Below are positions 42,411 to 52,191 of a stretch of DNA of 64,000 nucleotides, in pieces. The notes beneath the pieces are model-generated. The model was not told the DNA's origin. It searched no databases and worked only from the letters and a program-made list of their open reading frames with translations. The first letter of the stretch is position 1. Every line of letters starts with the position of its first letter. This DNA comes from Betaproteobacteria bacterium HGW-Betaproteobacteria-4 (GTDB lineage: Bacteria > Pseudomonadota > Gammaproteobacteria > Burkholderiales > Rhodocyclaceae): the NCBI GenBank assembly GCA_002840785.1, contig PHCH01000015.1:49725-113724 (forward strand), given 5' to 3'. Made by a program: the position numbers and the translations under genes.

Positions 42411-44966
42411 TCACGCCGCGCTGTCGCCGCCCAGCCAGTGATAAAGCGCCGTATAGAGCAGGCTCGGATTGACCGGCTTGGTGACGAAATCGTTCATCCC
42501 GGCCTGCAGACACTGCTGGCGATCCTCGGCAAAGGCATTGGCGGTCATGGCCAGGATAGGCAGGCTCTGGCGATCCGGTAATTGACGGATGCGCCGGGTC
42601 GCCTCCAGCCCGTCCATGCGCGGCATCTGCATGTCCATGAGGACCAGGCCGTAGTCATTTTTGCCAACCTTGTCCACCGCCTCGACGCCATCGACGGCGA
42701 CATCGATCGCCAGGTCGACGTCTTCGAGCAGCATTTGCGCCACTTCGCGGTTGATCGCATCGTCCTCGACGAGGAGTATCCTGCGCCCGGCGCACTGGCT
42801 GCGCAACATGGCCTCGACATCGCTGCCCAACGCCGGCACGGCTGCTTTCGTGCCATCCGGCGGCAGTCTTTTCAGGCGCGCCGTGATCCAGAACACGCTG
42901 CCCTCGCCCGGTGTGCTCTCGGCCCCCGCCTCGCCGCCCATCAACGCTGCCAGATGCCGGGTTATCGCCAACCCGAGGCCGGTGCCACCGTAGCGGCGCG
43001 TGGTCGAGGCATCGGCCTGCTCGAAAGGCGAAAACAGTCGGGCCAGCGCCTCCGGCTCGATGCCGATGCCGGTATCCGAGACCTCGAGGCGGACCAGCAC
43101 GCTCTCGGCGTTTTCCTCGAGCACCTTGCCGCGCAGGCGAATGGTGCCGCTCCCGGTGAATTTGATGGCGTTGTTGGCATAGTTGAGCAGCGCCTGCCGC
43201 AGCCGCGTCGCGTCGCCCAGCAAGCTGCCCGGCAGGACTGCTGATTCGACGCGCAGCGCCAGGTTTTTGTCGCGCGCCGGCCCGGCCAGTATCTCGGCGA
43301 CTTCGTTCATCAGGCGCGGCAGCATGAGCGGCACCTCCTCGAGCACCAGCTTGCCCGCCTCGATCTTCGATAGATCGAGAATGTCGTCGATGATCGCCAG
43401 CAAATGCTGGCCGGAAGCTTCAATACGACTCAGCGGCACCTTCAGGGCGTCGGCCACGCCAGCGCGGCGCATCAGGTAAACCGAGCCGAGAATGGCATTC
43501 ATCGGCGTCCGGATCTCGTGGCTCATGTTGGCCAGGAAAGCGCTCTTCGCCTTGGTCGCCGACTCAGCCAGATCCTTCGCTTCGCGCAACTCCTGCTCAA
43601 CCCGCTTGCGTTCGCTGATGTCGCTGACAAAAGTAATGAAGCGCGCCGGCTCGCCGACCGTCTCCGGCCGGAAATAAATATTGAGATGGACCGGAAGCAG
43701 GTGGCCGTCGCGGTGCCGATTCCACGAATCGAGGCTGGCCCGGCCGGTGTGCCGGATTTCTGCCGTCGCCTCGACAAAACCGCCGGGCTGGAACCCGGGA
43801 TCGATATCCGGCACGCTCAGGTGAAGCAACTCCTCGACCGAATAGCCAAGGATCTCCGCCGCAACGTGATTGACATAGACAAAGCGCCCGTCGACATCGA
43901 CCCAATGGATGCCCAGCCCGACCCGGTCCATCGCAAACTGGGTTTGCTCGAGCCGGGCATTGGCCTGCGCCAGGTCATGCGTGCGCTCGGCGACCATGGC
44001 TTCGAGATGGCGCCGATGCTGCTCCAGCTCCGCCTCGCTGTTGCGCAATGCCTCCTCGACGCGCCGGCGCTCGGTAATCTCCCGCGCCACGCCGAGAACG
44101 CCGATCAAGTTCCCGTCCTTGTCGCGCATCGGCGTCTTGATCGTCTCGAACAGCCCGCGATAGCCGTTATCGGCGAAAGTCAGCCACTCCTCGTTCACCG
44201 TCGGGCCGCCGGCCGCCGCCGCAGCCCGGTCATTGGCGCGGAAAAACTCGGCCAGCTCGGGGCTGACGAAGTCATCGTCGGTGCGCCCGACAATGTCGTA
44301 TTCACTGGCGTTGTAAAGGCGAGAAAAGGTCGGATTGCACGACAGATAGACGCCATCGGGATCCTTGACCCAGGCCAGGTCGGGGATCGCGGCATAGAGC
44401 GAATCTAGAAAAGCCCGCTCGCGCTCGCTCTGGGCCAGCGCCACCGCCAGTTCGGCCCGCGCGTCGTCCCGGTCGTTGGCCAGCGCCTGGGTCAAACGCT
44501 CATTGTTGCGACAAAGAATGACCGCCTTGGCCAGATTGGCCAGCACCGGCTGGAATATTTGCGTCAGCGGCAGTTCGGATGCCGGCGCGCCAGGGGACAG
44601 CAGGAGGATGGTGTACTGCTCGTCCACCGGCAGGCGAAGACAGTAAACATACTGCTCGTCGAGCGAAAAGGCGCGCAGCAAGTCGGCGTCATCGAGCAAC
44701 TGCACCTTGCCGGAAAGCAGGCCGGCCGGCAGGTTGAACACCGTGCCATGGCGCTCGGCCAACAAGTAATCGCCGATTGAAGTTTCCAGCCTGGCCGCCC
44801 CGCCGAACTCCGTAAGCTTCGCTCCGGCAAGCACGACCCCGGTCGGAAACGAGGTATGAAAAAGCAGACGCTGCAGCGTTTTGACGAACAGGCTGTTGAG
44901 CCCGAGCTCGCCACCGATGGTCAGCGAGAGATCGTACAGAACGCTGAGAACCTGCTCACGGATCAT
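42411..44966 (-). CDS. Hybrid sensor histidine kinase with PAS domains and receiver
   Basis: Protein of 851 residues. A GAF-like N-terminal region (about residues 20-170) is followed by PAS 1 ([20 protein letters not shown]), PAS 2 ([20 protein letters not shown]), a HisKA domain with the phospho-accepting His in [19 protein letters not shown], a HATPase domain ([28 protein letters not shown]) and a C-terminal receiver domain ([14 protein letters not shown], phospho-Asp in [13 protein letters not shown]). No transmembrane segments: a cytoplasmic sensor. The start MIREQVLSV overlaps the FIST gene stop (ATGA), so the two are translationally coupled and probably function together. Confidence 0.93.
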   Translation of the reverse strand: MIREQVLSVLYDLSLTIGGELGLNSLFVKTLQRLLFHTSFPTGVVLAGAKLTEFGGAARLETSIGDYLLAERHGTVFNLPAGLLSGKVQLLDDADLLRAFSLDEQYVYCLRLPVDEQYTILLLSPGAPASELPLTQIFQPVLANLAKAVILCRNNERLTQALANDRDDARAELAVALAQSERERAFLDSLYAAIPDLAWVKDPDGVYLSCNPTFSRLYNASEYDIVGRTDDDFVSPELAEFFRANDRAAAAAGGPTVNEEWLTFADNGYRGLFETIKTPMRDKDGNLIGVLGVAREITERRRVEEALRNSEAELEQHRRHLEAMVAERTHDLAQANARLEQTQFAMDRVGLGIHWVDVDGRFVYVNHVAAEILGYSVEELLHLSVPDIDPGFQPGGFVEATAEIRHTGRASLDSWNRHRDGHLLPVHLNIYFRPETVGEPARFITFVSDISERKRVEQELREAKDLAESATKAKSAFLANMSHEIRTPMNAILGSVYLMRRAGVADALKVPLSRIEASGQHLLAIIDDILDLSKIEAGKLVLEEVPLMLPRLMNEVAEILAGPARDKNLALRVESAVLPGSLLGDATRLRQALLNYANNAIKFTGSGTIRLRGKVLEENAESVLVRLEVSDTGIGIEPEALARLFSPFEQADASTTRRYGGTGLGLAITRHLAALMGGEAGAESTPGEGSVFWITARLKRLPPDGTKAAVPALGSDVEAMLRSQCAGRRILLVEDDAINREVAQMLLEDVDLAIDVAVDGVEAVDKVGKNDYGLVLMDMQMPRMDGLEATRRIRQLPDRQSLPILAMTANAFAEDRQQCLQAGMNDFVTKPVNPSLLYTALYHWLGGDSAA

Positions 44967-46126
44967 GTTGACGGCCAGGGCGAGCAAACCAGCGTCGCGT
45001 TGTGGAACATCGGGTAGCCCCAGCGCACCGTGCTGCCGATTTCACCGAGCGACAAGGCCCCGGCCATTTCGCCGACACCACTTTCCGCCTGCAGTTCGGC
45101 CAGTTCCTTCTCGGCATCGTCACCCAGATGCATGCGCCGGCCGGCGCAATAGAACGTCAGCAGTTGGGTTCCCTGCAAAGCGCCATGCGCGCCGCGCAAA
45201 TGATCGGCCAACCGGGCAATGCAGCCATTCGCCCCGGCCGCCGGCGCGCGCAGGAGCACCAGCATGGCGTTCTCGGGAATCTCGCCGACGCAGTACAACG
45301 AACCGTCGTCGGTCAGGGCAACGGGAATGCGCACGACGACGTCGCCATTGGCGCGCAGGATACCGAACGGAAAATGCACCGCGTATTCGTAGAAATTGTC
45401 GCGCCTCAGATCAATCCCGTACTGTGCCCGGATGATTTCCTGATAGACGTCGAAGGCCGGCCGCCAATCGATCATGGCGATGCGGTTGCCCTCGGTCGAC
45501 GTCGCACTCATCGCCCGCTCCGGTTGCGCGAAGCCATGCTCAAGCAGCGGCGCCATGGAGCCCGGCAGGAGCAGGCCGAGAACGCCATCGCCAACCAGTC
45601 GGGCGGCATCGAACAGGCAGGGCATGGGCTGGAAGGTCTCGCTGCCGGCGTTGACGCCGCCGTATTCGACGCGATTGGAAAGGGCCAGGTAGATGCCGTC
45701 GAGTATGCTCGCCACGTTCGGCACCATGCCATCGAAAATCATGAACAAAGTCGGCTTTGGCGCCTCTGCCGGACAGGCCGTCAAACCCTGACGAGCCGCC
45801 GCGACGATCTGTCCGGCGGCATCGCCGGCCGTATTGACTGCCGGCAAAAGAAAATACGGCGGCATCTGATCGAAGCAGAGCAACCAGGCGCCACGCGTCA
45901 GAAAGCGTTGTTCGCCGACGAGGGCTGGAAATATCCCGCCGGCCAGGGCCAGGCCACGTTGCCGGCATATTGTCTGCAGGACGGGCACGCCATCCTTTTC
46001 CGCTTCCGGCAACAGGGCAACGACCCCCGCCCCGGCCAGCCTCGGGGACCATTCGCTGAGCGCCTGCTCGATGGATTCGCGATTCAATTCAACGTAACGC
46101 ATCGATTTCACCGGCTGGCTTTGCAT
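44963..46126 (-). CDS. FIST-domain sensory protein
   Basis: Protein of 387 residues with a FIST N domain ([25 protein letters not shown] through [12 protein letters not shown]) and a FIST C domain ([25 protein letters not shown], then [14 protein letters not shown]). FIST domains are thought to bind small ligands such as amino acids and to feed histidine kinases. It overlaps the hybrid kinase gene by four bases. The start [11 protein letters not shown] (46124-46126) is used; MRYVELNRE at 46102 is an alternative. Confidence 0.88.
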   Translation of the reverse strand: MQSQPVKSMRYVELNRESIEQALSEWSPRLAGAGVVALLPEAEKDGVPVLQTICRQRGLALAGGIFPALVGEQRFLTRGAWLLCFDQMPPYFLLPAVNTAGDAAGQIVAAARQGLTACPAEAPKPTLFMIFDGMVPNVASILDGIYLALSNRVEYGGVNAGSETFQPMPCLFDAARLVGDGVLGLLLPGSMAPLLEHGFAQPERAMSATSTEGNRIAMIDWRPAFDVYQEIIRAQYGIDLRRDNFYEYAVHFPFGILRANGDVVVRIPVALTDDGSLYCVGEIPENAMLVLLRAPAAGANGCIARLADHLRGAHGALQGTQLLTFYCAGRRMHLGDDAEKELAELQAESGVGEMAGALSLGEIGSTVRWGYPMFHNATLVCSPWPST

Positions 46127-46188
46127 GGTATTTTTTCGATTTTTTTGGTTTGTGTTGTTTCCGAGTATCCCGGAAAAATCCGGACGCC

Positions 46189-46689
46189 TCAAGCGCTATA
46201 AGTAGCCGCCCCGACTCGCTCGATCAGGCCCTTGAGGGCATGACGCACCGACTGTTCACGAACCGACGCCCGATCGCCACCGAACTGACAGGTGTGCGCC
46301 TCACAACCACCATCCTTGCGCGCCCAGGCAAAGCAGACTGTCCCCACCGGCTTTTCCGGCGAACCGCCCCCCGGCCCGGCAATACCGGTAATCGCCACCG
46401 ACCAGTCAGCCCGGCTATGGGCCAAAGCGCCCTGTGCCATCGCCCGCGCCACCGTTTCCGAAACGGCACCATGGCGCGCCAGCATGCTGTCGGGAACACT
46501 AAGCATGTCCTCCTTCGCGGCGTTCGAGTAGGTCACGAAACCGCGGTCGAACCACGTCGAACTGCCGGCAATCGCCGTCACCGACTGGGCGAGCCAGCCG
46601 CCGGTACAGGATTCGGCGGCCGCCAGCCATTCGCCGCGCTCGACCAGCTGGCATCCGAGACGTTCCGCGAGTATTTCCAGTTCATTCAT
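46189..46689 (-). CDS. pncC: Nicotinamide-nucleotide amidase (CinA C-terminal domain)
   Basis: Enzyme of 166 residues hydrolysing NMN to NaMN. Conserved pieces are LAAAESCTGGWLAQSVTAIAGSS, FVTYSNAAKEDML and AITGIAGPGGGSPEKPVGTV. The start MNELEILAERLG has AGGATGGAG just upstream. It stands alone between the FIST/kinase pair and the small gene at 46.9 kb. Confidence 0.94.
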   Translation of the reverse strand: MNELEILAERLGCQLVERGEWLAAAESCTGGWLAQSVTAIAGSSTWFDRGFVTYSNAAKEDMLSVPDSMLARHGAVSETVARAMAQGALAHSRADWSVAITGIAGPGGGSPEKPVGTVCFAWARKDGGCEAHTCQFGGDRASVREQSVRHALKGLIERVGAATYSA

Positions 46690-46878
46690 ACGCTCCATCC
46701 TAGCACGCAGGCGAAGTCCAGATCGGCCGTAGGTCGACCAATGCCGGCGACGAAATGATTGGCATTTTTGGCCTGGCGAGCAGATGCAAAACCTGTGGAA
46801 AACCGATATTGCGACGCAGCACACTCAGGCTACACTCGCCGCGCAGGTAGAACAAATGTCCATAAATCGAGCACAGCC

Positions 46879-47061
46879 ATGAACGTCAAAATTCACTATC
46901 GCATCACCCAGGACCGCGCCGGCATTCCGCAGGACTTTGCGGGGGCCCGCCACTTCGTTGTGAGCGAAGGCGAAGCCGTTGAAGACACAGCCACGCACCA
47001 GCTGGCAACGGATTATCAGGTTCCGAAAAGCGCCGTCCAGATCTGCCGCATCGAAAGCTGA
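46879..47061 (+). CDS. Small protein of unknown function
   Basis: A 60-residue protein, MNVKIHYRITQDRAGIPQDF at the start, with a two-strand-like pattern and HFVVSEGEAVEDTATHQLATDY. No known domain recognised. Coding is supported by GC-rich third positions, an upstream TTGCGA/TACACT promoter-like pair near 46811-46840, and a terminator 31 bases after the stop. Confidence 0.6.
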   Translation: MNVKIHYRITQDRAGIPQDFAGARHFVVSEGEAVEDTATHQLATDYQVPKSAVQICRIES

Positions 47062-47091
47062 ACAGCCGTCAGGCCCGGCCTGAAGCCAAAG

Positions 47092-47128
47092 GCACGGAAA
47101 GCCCGCAACGGCGGATCCGTGCTTTTTT
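47092..47128 (+). terminator. Terminator of the 60-residue gene
   Basis: Stem GCACGGA / TCCGTGC around a structured 17-base loop, followed by TTTTTT on the plus strand. Confidence 0.75.
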
Positions 47129-47210
47129 CGTTCGATGACGGATCTTGTGCAACGCACAACACACATGCCAACCACATTTTGTTACACAAGACTACGAAAG
47201 TACGACAGAC

Positions 47211-47313
47211 GGGGAGGGCGCGGAAATCTACACTGCAGCTGTGCATTGAACCCCTCCTCTCGAAATCCCCCCTTTCGAGAATTTTCAACCCCGCCTCTGG
47301 CGGGGTTTTTTTT
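47211..47313 (+). ncRNA. Candidate small RNA
   Basis: A 316-base stretch between genes contains, without any convincing reading frame, three ordered hairpins: an outer stem pairing GGAGGG (47213-47218) with CCCTCC (47252-47257); an 8-bp stem TCTCGAAA/TTTCGAGA (47258-47280) with a C-rich loop; and a terminator AACCCCGCC-tct-GGCGGGGTT with eight Ts (47287-47313). A weak promoter pair TTGTTA / TACGAC (47179-47206) places the start near 47212. The C-rich loop is a candidate seed for pairing with ribosome-binding sites. The remainder of the gap (47129-47178) shows nothing recognisable. Confidence 0.55.
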
Positions 47314-47376
47314 GCTCAGCCATAGTGCCTCGCCGTTATAATTACGCTTTCTATTCATCGCACTGGGGTTTTTAGC

Positions 47377-47766
47377 ATGGCCGAGCAACACTCTTCCAAG
47401 CGCATCATGTGGGCGACGATCGCCTCTGCAACAAACACCAGCAGCGCCGCCGACGAGGCCGACATTCGCATTCAGCCGGTTGCCCGGTTCGAGTTGGCCA
47501 AGGCCGAGGCCCCTGCCGCCAGCGGCCCCCGCGATGGCGCAACGATTTACAACACGGTCTGTGGCGCCTGCCACAACACGGGTGCCGCCGGCGCGCCGAA
47601 GATCGACGACAAGGCTGCCTGGGCACCGCGCCTGGCCCTGGGCAAGGATGCCCTGATCAACAGCGTGACCAACGGCAAGAACGCCATGCCACCGAAGGGC
47701 GGCGCCACGCTGTCCGAGGAAGAGATCAAGGGTGTTGTCGAATACGTCATGGGCAAGGCGAAATAA
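47377..47766 (+). CDS. Cytochrome c5-type monoheme cytochrome, export region missing
   Basis: Protein of 129 residues with one heme motif CGACH and the c5 pattern GAPKIDDKAAWAPRLALGKDAL, Met ligand in NAMPPKGG. Relatives have an N-terminal membrane anchor between the polar start (MAEQHSS) and the RIQPVARFEL segment. Here that anchor is absent: KRIMWATIASATNTSSAADEAD has no hydrophobic stretch of useful length. An in-frame deletion near 47405 is inferred. Without export, heme could not be attached. Confidence 0.85.
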   Translation: MAEQHSSKRIMWATIASATNTSSAADEADIRIQPVARFELAKAEAPAASGPRDGATIYNTVCGACHNTGAAGAPKIDDKAAWAPRLALGKDALINSVTNGKNAMPPKGGATLSEEEIKGVVEYVMGKAK

Positions 47767-47784
47767 GACCTCGTCGCCCATACC

Positions 47785-47809
47785 AAGGGAGGCTGCGGCC
47801 TCCCTTTTT
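47785..47809 (+). terminator. Terminator of the c5 cytochrome gene
   Basis: Hairpin AAGGGAGGC-tgcg-GCCTCCCTT followed by a T-run on the plus strand, 19 bases after the stop. Confidence 0.9.
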
Positions 47810-47876
47810 CGTGGACGCCATTTCGTGGAAGTAAAACAACGGTCCCCGCACACCGTTGGCGGGCGACGCGAGCCGC

Positions 47877-49868
47877 TTAACGCTTGTTTCCGGCCAGCAT
47901 ATCCAACAGGCCGCCGGTCCGTGCTTTGACGGTGGCCTTGTCGGGCGGGGCTTCCTGCTTGCCGCCGGTGAACCGGACGTCTTCCTTGCCCATCTCGTCT
48001 ATGAAGCGCGATGGCTCGCAGGGCACGAATTCGCGCGCCTGCTTGCGGCGTTCGCAGTAGGAAATGTTCAGGGTGTGCTGGGCGCGGGTGATGCCGACGT
48101 ACATCAGGCGACGTTCTTCTTCCAGTTTGACCGGATCGACTGATTCGCGGTGCGGCAGGATGCCTTCCTCGACGCCGACCAGGAAGACGTTCTTGTACTC
48201 CAGCCCCTTGGCGGCATGCAGGGTCGACAGCTGAACGGCGTCGTAATCGTCGTCGTTCTGCTTGTCGAGCATGTTGATCAGGGCGATGCTCTGGGTCAGA
48301 TCGACCAGCGTTTTGCCATCGAGCTCGCCTTTCTTGTTGAGCCAGTTGGCGAATTCGCAGACGTTGGCCCAGCGCGTTTGCGCCGTGCGCTCCTCTTCGT
48401 GGTCGTAGAGGAAGGTTTCGTAATCGATGGCCTTGAGCAGATCGGGCAGGACCTGATGCGCCGGCTCCTTGCTGGCCCGTGACTGGGTGCGGTTGATGAA
48501 GTTGCAGAATTCGAGCAGCGGGTCGAGTTGTCGGGCCTGGACGCGTTGCGCGAAGCCCTCTTCAAAAGCGGCCGCGAAGAGCGAGATATGGCGTTCGCCG
48601 GCATAGATGCCGAGCACCTGCAGCGTTGCCGCGCCGATGCCGCGCTTGGGTGTGGTGGCGGCGCGGATGAAGGCCGGGTCGTCGTCTTCGTTCGTCAGCA
48701 GACGCAGGTAGGCGGTGATGTCCTTGATCTCGGCCTTGTCGAAGAAGGATTTGCCACCGGAGAGCAGATAGGGAATGCGGTGGTCGCGCAGGTATTCCTC
48801 GAAAATCCGCGCCTGGTGGTTGGAGCGGTAGAGGATGGCGTAATCCTTGAACTTGGCGCGATGCTCGAACTTGTGCGCCTGCAGTTTCATGACCACGCCT
48901 TCAGCTTCGGCATCGTTGTCGCGGCAGGCGGTAACGGAAATCTGTTCGCCGTGGCCGAGATCGGACCACAGCTTCTTGTCGAACAGTTTTTCGTTGTGCG
49001 CGATGACGTTGTTGGCGGCCTTGAGGATTCTTACGGTCGACCGGTAATTTTGCTCAAGTTTGATGACCTTGAGCGCCGGGAACTCGGTCGGAAGTTTCTT
49101 GAGATTCTCGATGTCGGCGCCACGCCAGCCGTAAATCGCCTGGTCGTCGTCGCCCACAGCCGTGAACTGGGCGCGGACGCCGGTCAGCAGCTTGAGCAGT
49201 TGGTACTGGCAGGCGTTGGTATCCTGGTATTCATCGACCAGCAGGTAGCGCAGACGGTTCTGCCACTTGTCGGCGATTTCCGGATGCTCGCTGAACAGTT
49301 TGACCGGCAGGCCGATCAGGTCATCGAAATCGACCGCTTGGTAGGCTTTGAGCGTCGCTTCATAGGACAGGTAGGCGTGGGCGGCCAGCTTTTGATGTTC
49401 GTCAGTGGCCAGATGCCGGGCTGCTTCAGGCGTGATCAGCCCGTTCTTCCAGTTGGAAATGGTGGACTGAACGATGCGCAATGTCGCCTTGTCGACGGTG
49501 CCGGCCGTTTCGCTGATGATGCCGGCGCAATCGGCCGAATCGAAAATCGAGAAACGCGGCTTGTAGCCGAGCGCCTTGGCTTCTTCGCGCAGGATGCGGA
49601 CGCCCAGCGAGTGGAAGGTCGAAATCTGCAATTCATCGGCTTGCGGCTTGGAGAGCAGCTTGCCGATGCGCTCCTGCATTTCCTTGGCGGCCTTGTTGGT
49701 GAAGGTGATGGCGGCGATGTTGCGTGGATTGAAGCCGCAGCTCTGCACGAGGTAGGCGATTTTCTGCGTGATCACCCGCGTCTTGCCCGAGCCGGCGCCG
49801 GCCAGCACCAGCAGGGGGCCGTCGAGGTAGTGGATCGCTTCGCGTTGCGGTTGATTGAGGCCGGACAT
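47877..49868 (-). CDS. rep: ATP-dependent DNA helicase Rep
   Basis: Superfamily 1 helicase of 663 residues: Q motif LNQPQREAIHYLDGPLLVLA, Walker A GAGSGKT, AAITFTNKAAKEM, DEYQDTN, GDDDQAIYGWRGA, EQNYRS, LSTLHAAKGLEY and YVGITRAQ. The closer match in length and linker is Rep rather than UvrD. It unwinds DNA ahead of replication forks. Complete. Confidence 0.94.
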   Translation of the reverse strand: MSGLNQPQREAIHYLDGPLLVLAGAGSGKTRVITQKIAYLVQSCGFNPRNIAAITFTNKAAKEMQERIGKLLSKPQADELQISTFHSLGVRILREEAKALGYKPRFSIFDSADCAGIISETAGTVDKATLRIVQSTISNWKNGLITPEAARHLATDEHQKLAAHAYLSYEATLKAYQAVDFDDLIGLPVKLFSEHPEIADKWQNRLRYLLVDEYQDTNACQYQLLKLLTGVRAQFTAVGDDDQAIYGWRGADIENLKKLPTEFPALKVIKLEQNYRSTVRILKAANNVIAHNEKLFDKKLWSDLGHGEQISVTACRDNDAEAEGVVMKLQAHKFEHRAKFKDYAILYRSNHQARIFEEYLRDHRIPYLLSGGKSFFDKAEIKDITAYLRLLTNEDDDPAFIRAATTPKRGIGAATLQVLGIYAGERHISLFAAAFEEGFAQRVQARQLDPLLEFCNFINRTQSRASKEPAHQVLPDLLKAIDYETFLYDHEEERTAQTRWANVCEFANWLNKKGELDGKTLVDLTQSIALINMLDKQNDDDYDAVQLSTLHAAKGLEYKNVFLVGVEEGILPHRESVDPVKLEEERRLMYVGITRAQHTLNISYCERRKQAREFVPCEPSRFIDEMGKEDVRFTGGKQEAPPDKATVKARTGGLLDMLAGNKR

Positions 49869-49949
49869 GACTGTGCAAATGACGGCGCCCCGACGAGGCG
49901 GGGCGCGCTGGATAGGTTGCCTTGATTCTAACCCACCGACTCAATGCTG

Positions 49950-49983
49950 AAAATCGGCCTTTTTTCCGGTTGACCGTGGGAAC
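49950..49983 (+). repeat. Dispersed repeat, copy 10 (intergenic, upstream of rep)
   Basis: Copy with TCGGCCTTTTTT block and core CCGGTTGACCGTGGGAA, diverged at the end. Confidence 0.85.
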
Positions 49984-49986
49984 GCC

Positions 49987-50304
49987 TCAAACGGTGTCGT
50001 CGATGCCGATCAGACGATCCAGCGGCACGCCGGGCTTGATCAGGCTATCCGTGCCGACGTCCATTTCGAGCAGTTGCGCCGCGACGTCGCGCGCCCCCTG
50101 GCGCACGCGCTCCTGACCGTGAAAATCACCGACGGCGGCGGGATCGACCTCGGCGATCTCCTGTTGCAGGCTACGCTGGCGATCGCCTTCGATGCCATCC
50201 ATGACCTCGACCCGCCGGATCTGTTCGTTATCGACCGGACGCACGCGCTCACTCGAATAACGAGAGGGGCGTTGCGTGGTGCTCGACAAACGGGTGAGTT
50301 TCAT
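49987..50304 (-). CDS. Small protein of unknown function with hairpin over its ribosome site
   Basis: A 105-residue protein, MKLTRLSSTTQRPSRYSSER at the start, very polar with many Arg, Gln and Asp residues. I recognise no domain. It ends just before a dispersed-repeat copy. AAGGAG lies seven bases before the ATG, inside a hairpin. It may be transcribed from the DUF4197 gene, 44 bases upstream. Confidence 0.65.
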   Translation of the reverse strand: MKLTRLSSTTQRPSRYSSERVRPVDNEQIRRVEVMDGIEGDRQRSLQQEIAEVDPAAVGDFHGQERVRQGARDVAAQLLEMDVGTDSLIKPGVPLDRLIGIDDTV

Positions 50305-50305
50305 T

Positions 50306-50322
50306 GGGGACTCCTTGTCCCC
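50306..50322 (-). promoter_or_regulatory. Hairpin presenting the ribosome-binding site of the 105-residue gene
   Basis: GGGGAC-AAGGA-GTCCCC on the minus strand: a perfect 6-bp stem whose loop is the Shine-Dalgarno AAGGA, ending one base before the start codon. It could modulate translation. Confidence 0.5.
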
Positions 50323-50348
50323 AATTACGGCACTGAATGCGAATAGCT

Positions 50349-51038
50349 TTAATTCAGCGCGCCGAAGACGTTTTTCAGCAACTCGCTGCCGGCGCCCAGC
50401 GGATTGTCGCGCAGTTTCTTTTCTTCTTCGGCGATCATCAGGAACAGCCCGTCCATGGCCTTCTGCGTGACGTAGCTATCAACGTCGGCGTTCTGCTTGT
50501 CGATCAGGCCGGCGCTCGCGGCCTTGCCGGCAAACTTGTTGTACTGGTCGGCCAGCTTGAGCTTCTGGGTTTCCTTCTTGACGATGGGCATGAACCTGGC
50601 GGTCAGCTGATCGGTCGAGGTGCGCTTGAAATACTGCGTCACGCTGTCCTCGCCGCCGGTCAGGATGTCCTTGGCGTCCTTGATACTCATCTTCTTGATC
50701 GACTGGGTGAGGATAGGCTTGGCTTCGGCCACGGCGTTTTCAGCGGCGTGGTTCATCGTTTCGATCAACTCGTCGGCCTGCTTGCCCATACCGAACATGC
50801 GCAGCGCCGAATCGGCCTGCTCGAGATAGCCCGGCAGCTTGATCTTGACCTTGTCATTGCCGAGAAAGCCGCCACTCTTGCCGAGCGAGGCCACGGCATA
50901 GTCGGCCCCCTTGGCCAACGCTGCCTTGACGCCGGCACTGGCGTCGCCGCTGGAAATGGCGTCGAGCGCCCCGGCCTGGGCGAATCCCACGGTCAACCCG
51001 AAAAAAAGGGCAAAAACGGAATGTTTCAAGCCGCGCAT
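50349..51038 (-). CDS. Exported DUF4197 protein, signal peptide built from a dispersed repeat
   Basis: Protein of 229 residues with a DUF4197 domain: GALDAISSGDASAGVKAALAKGADYAV, then KLPGYLEQADSALRMFG and the C-terminal DNPLGAGSELLKNVFG. Function unknown; predicted periplasmic. The signal-peptide core VFALFFGLTV comes from a dispersed-repeat copy sharing 33 identical bases with the one in dsbA. The start MRGLKHS follows AGGGAGAATGCC. Confidence 0.88.
   Translation of the reverse strand: MRGLKHSVFALFFGLTVGFAQAGALDAISSGDASAGVKAALAKGADYAVASLGKSGGFLGNDKVKIKLPGYLEQADSALRMFGMGKQADELIETMNHAAENAVAEAKPILTQSIKKMSIKDAKDILTGGEDSVTQYFKRTSTDQLTARFMPIVKKETQKLKLADQYNKFAGKAASAGLIDKQNADVDSYVTQKAMDGLFLMIAEEEKKLRDNPLGAGSELLKNVFGALN
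50983..51020 (-). repeat. Dispersed repeat, copy 11 (DUF4197 signal peptide)
   Basis: Reverse-orientation copy with CCCACGGTCAACCC, diverged in the last bases of the core like copy 10, and otherwise identical to copy 7 over 33 bases. Confidence 0.92.
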
Positions 51039-51054
51039 GGCATTCTCCCTGAAG

Positions 51055-52191
51055 TCAAACGATGTCGAGGTGACCGATGCCGGTCGATAGATCGCGGTCC
51101 TTCGACTCCTTGCCATGCAGCTTGATCTGCAGGCGCAGGTCGTTGAGCGAGTCGGCGTTGCGCAGGGCGTCTTCGTAGGTAATCTTGCCGGCCTCGTAGA
51201 GATCGAACAGCGCCTGGTCGAAGGTCTGCATGCCGAGCTCGCGCGACTTTTTCATGATTTCCTTGATCTCGTGCACCTCGCCCTTGAAGATCAGGTCGGA
51301 AATGAGCGGCGAGTTGAGCATGACCTCGATGGCCGCCATCCGCCCGCGGCCGTCCTTCTTCGGGATCAGGCGCTGCGAAACCATGGCGCGCAGGTTGAGC
51401 GAAAGATCCATGAGCAGCTGCTGACGCCGCTCTTCCGGGAAGAAGTTGATGATTCGGTCAATCGCCTGGTTGGCGCTGTTGGCGTGCAGCGTAGCCAGGG
51501 CCAGATGGCCGGTTTCGGCGAAGGCGATGGCGTAGTCCATGGTGTTGCGGTCGCGGATTTCGCCCATCAGGATGACGTCCGGCGCCTGACGCAGCGTGTT
51601 CTTGAGGGCCGGGCCCCAGTCGTCGGTATCGACGCCGACTTCGCGCTGGGTGACGATGCAGTTCTTGTGCTCGTGGACGTACTCGATCGGGTCCTCGATG
51701 GTGATGATGTGGCCGTAGGAGTTCTCGTTGCGGTAATCGACCAGCGCCGCCAGCGAGGTCGTCTTGCCGGTACCGGTACCGCCGACGAAGATGATCAGGC
51801 CGCGCTTGGTCATCGCCAGATCCTTGAGCACCGGGGGCAAGAGCAGCTCGTCGAGGGTCGGGATGCTCATGTTGATGGTCCGGCAAACGACGCCGACCCG
51901 CCCCTGCTGCACCAGCGCATTGACCCGGAAGCGCCCGATACCGGACGGCGAAATGGCGAAATTGCATTCCTTGGTCGCCTCGAACTCGGCGGCCTGGCGG
52001 TCATTCATGATCGAGCGCGCCAGCTCGGCCGTGTGCTGCGAAGTCAGAACCTGATTCGAGACCGGCGTGATCTTGCCGTCAATCTTGATGGCCGGCGGAA
52101 AGCCGGCGGTAATGAAGAGGTCGGAGCCTTTCTTTTGCGACATCAGACGCAAAAGATCGTGCATGAATTTCATTGCCTGATCGCGTTCCAT
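51055..52191 (-). CDS. pilU: PilU, type IV pilus retraction ATPase paralogue
   Basis: Secretion-type ATPase of 378 residues. Walker A is GGTGTGKT, the Asp box region [23 protein letters not shown], Walker B LMGEIRD, His box [19 protein letters not shown]. The start [17 protein letters not shown] is typical of PilU, with GAGGGG upstream. With PilT it powers pilus retraction in twitching motility. Appears complete. Confidence 0.94.
   Translation of the reverse strand: MERDQAMKFMHDLLRLMSQKKGSDLFITAGFPPAIKIDGKITPVSNQVLTSQHTAELARSIMNDRQAAEFEATKECNFAISPSGIGRFRVNALVQQGRVGVVCRTINMSIPTLDELLLPPVLKDLAMTKRGLIIFVGGTGTGKTTSLAALVDYRNENSYGHIITIEDPIEYVHEHKNCIVTQREVGVDTDDWGPALKNTLRQAPDVILMGEIRDRNTMDYAIAFAETGHLALATLHANSANQAIDRIINFFPEERRQQLLMDLSLNLRAMVSQRLIPKKDGRGRMAAIEVMLNSPLISDLIFKGEVHEIKEIMKKSRELGMQTFDQALFDLYEAGKITYEDALRNADSLNDLRLQIKLHGKESKDRDLSTGIGHLDIV

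Noticed and set aside
49030..49050. TACGGTCGACC inside rep
   Set aside because: It encodes the invariant EQNYRS helicase motif; the resemblance is chance.
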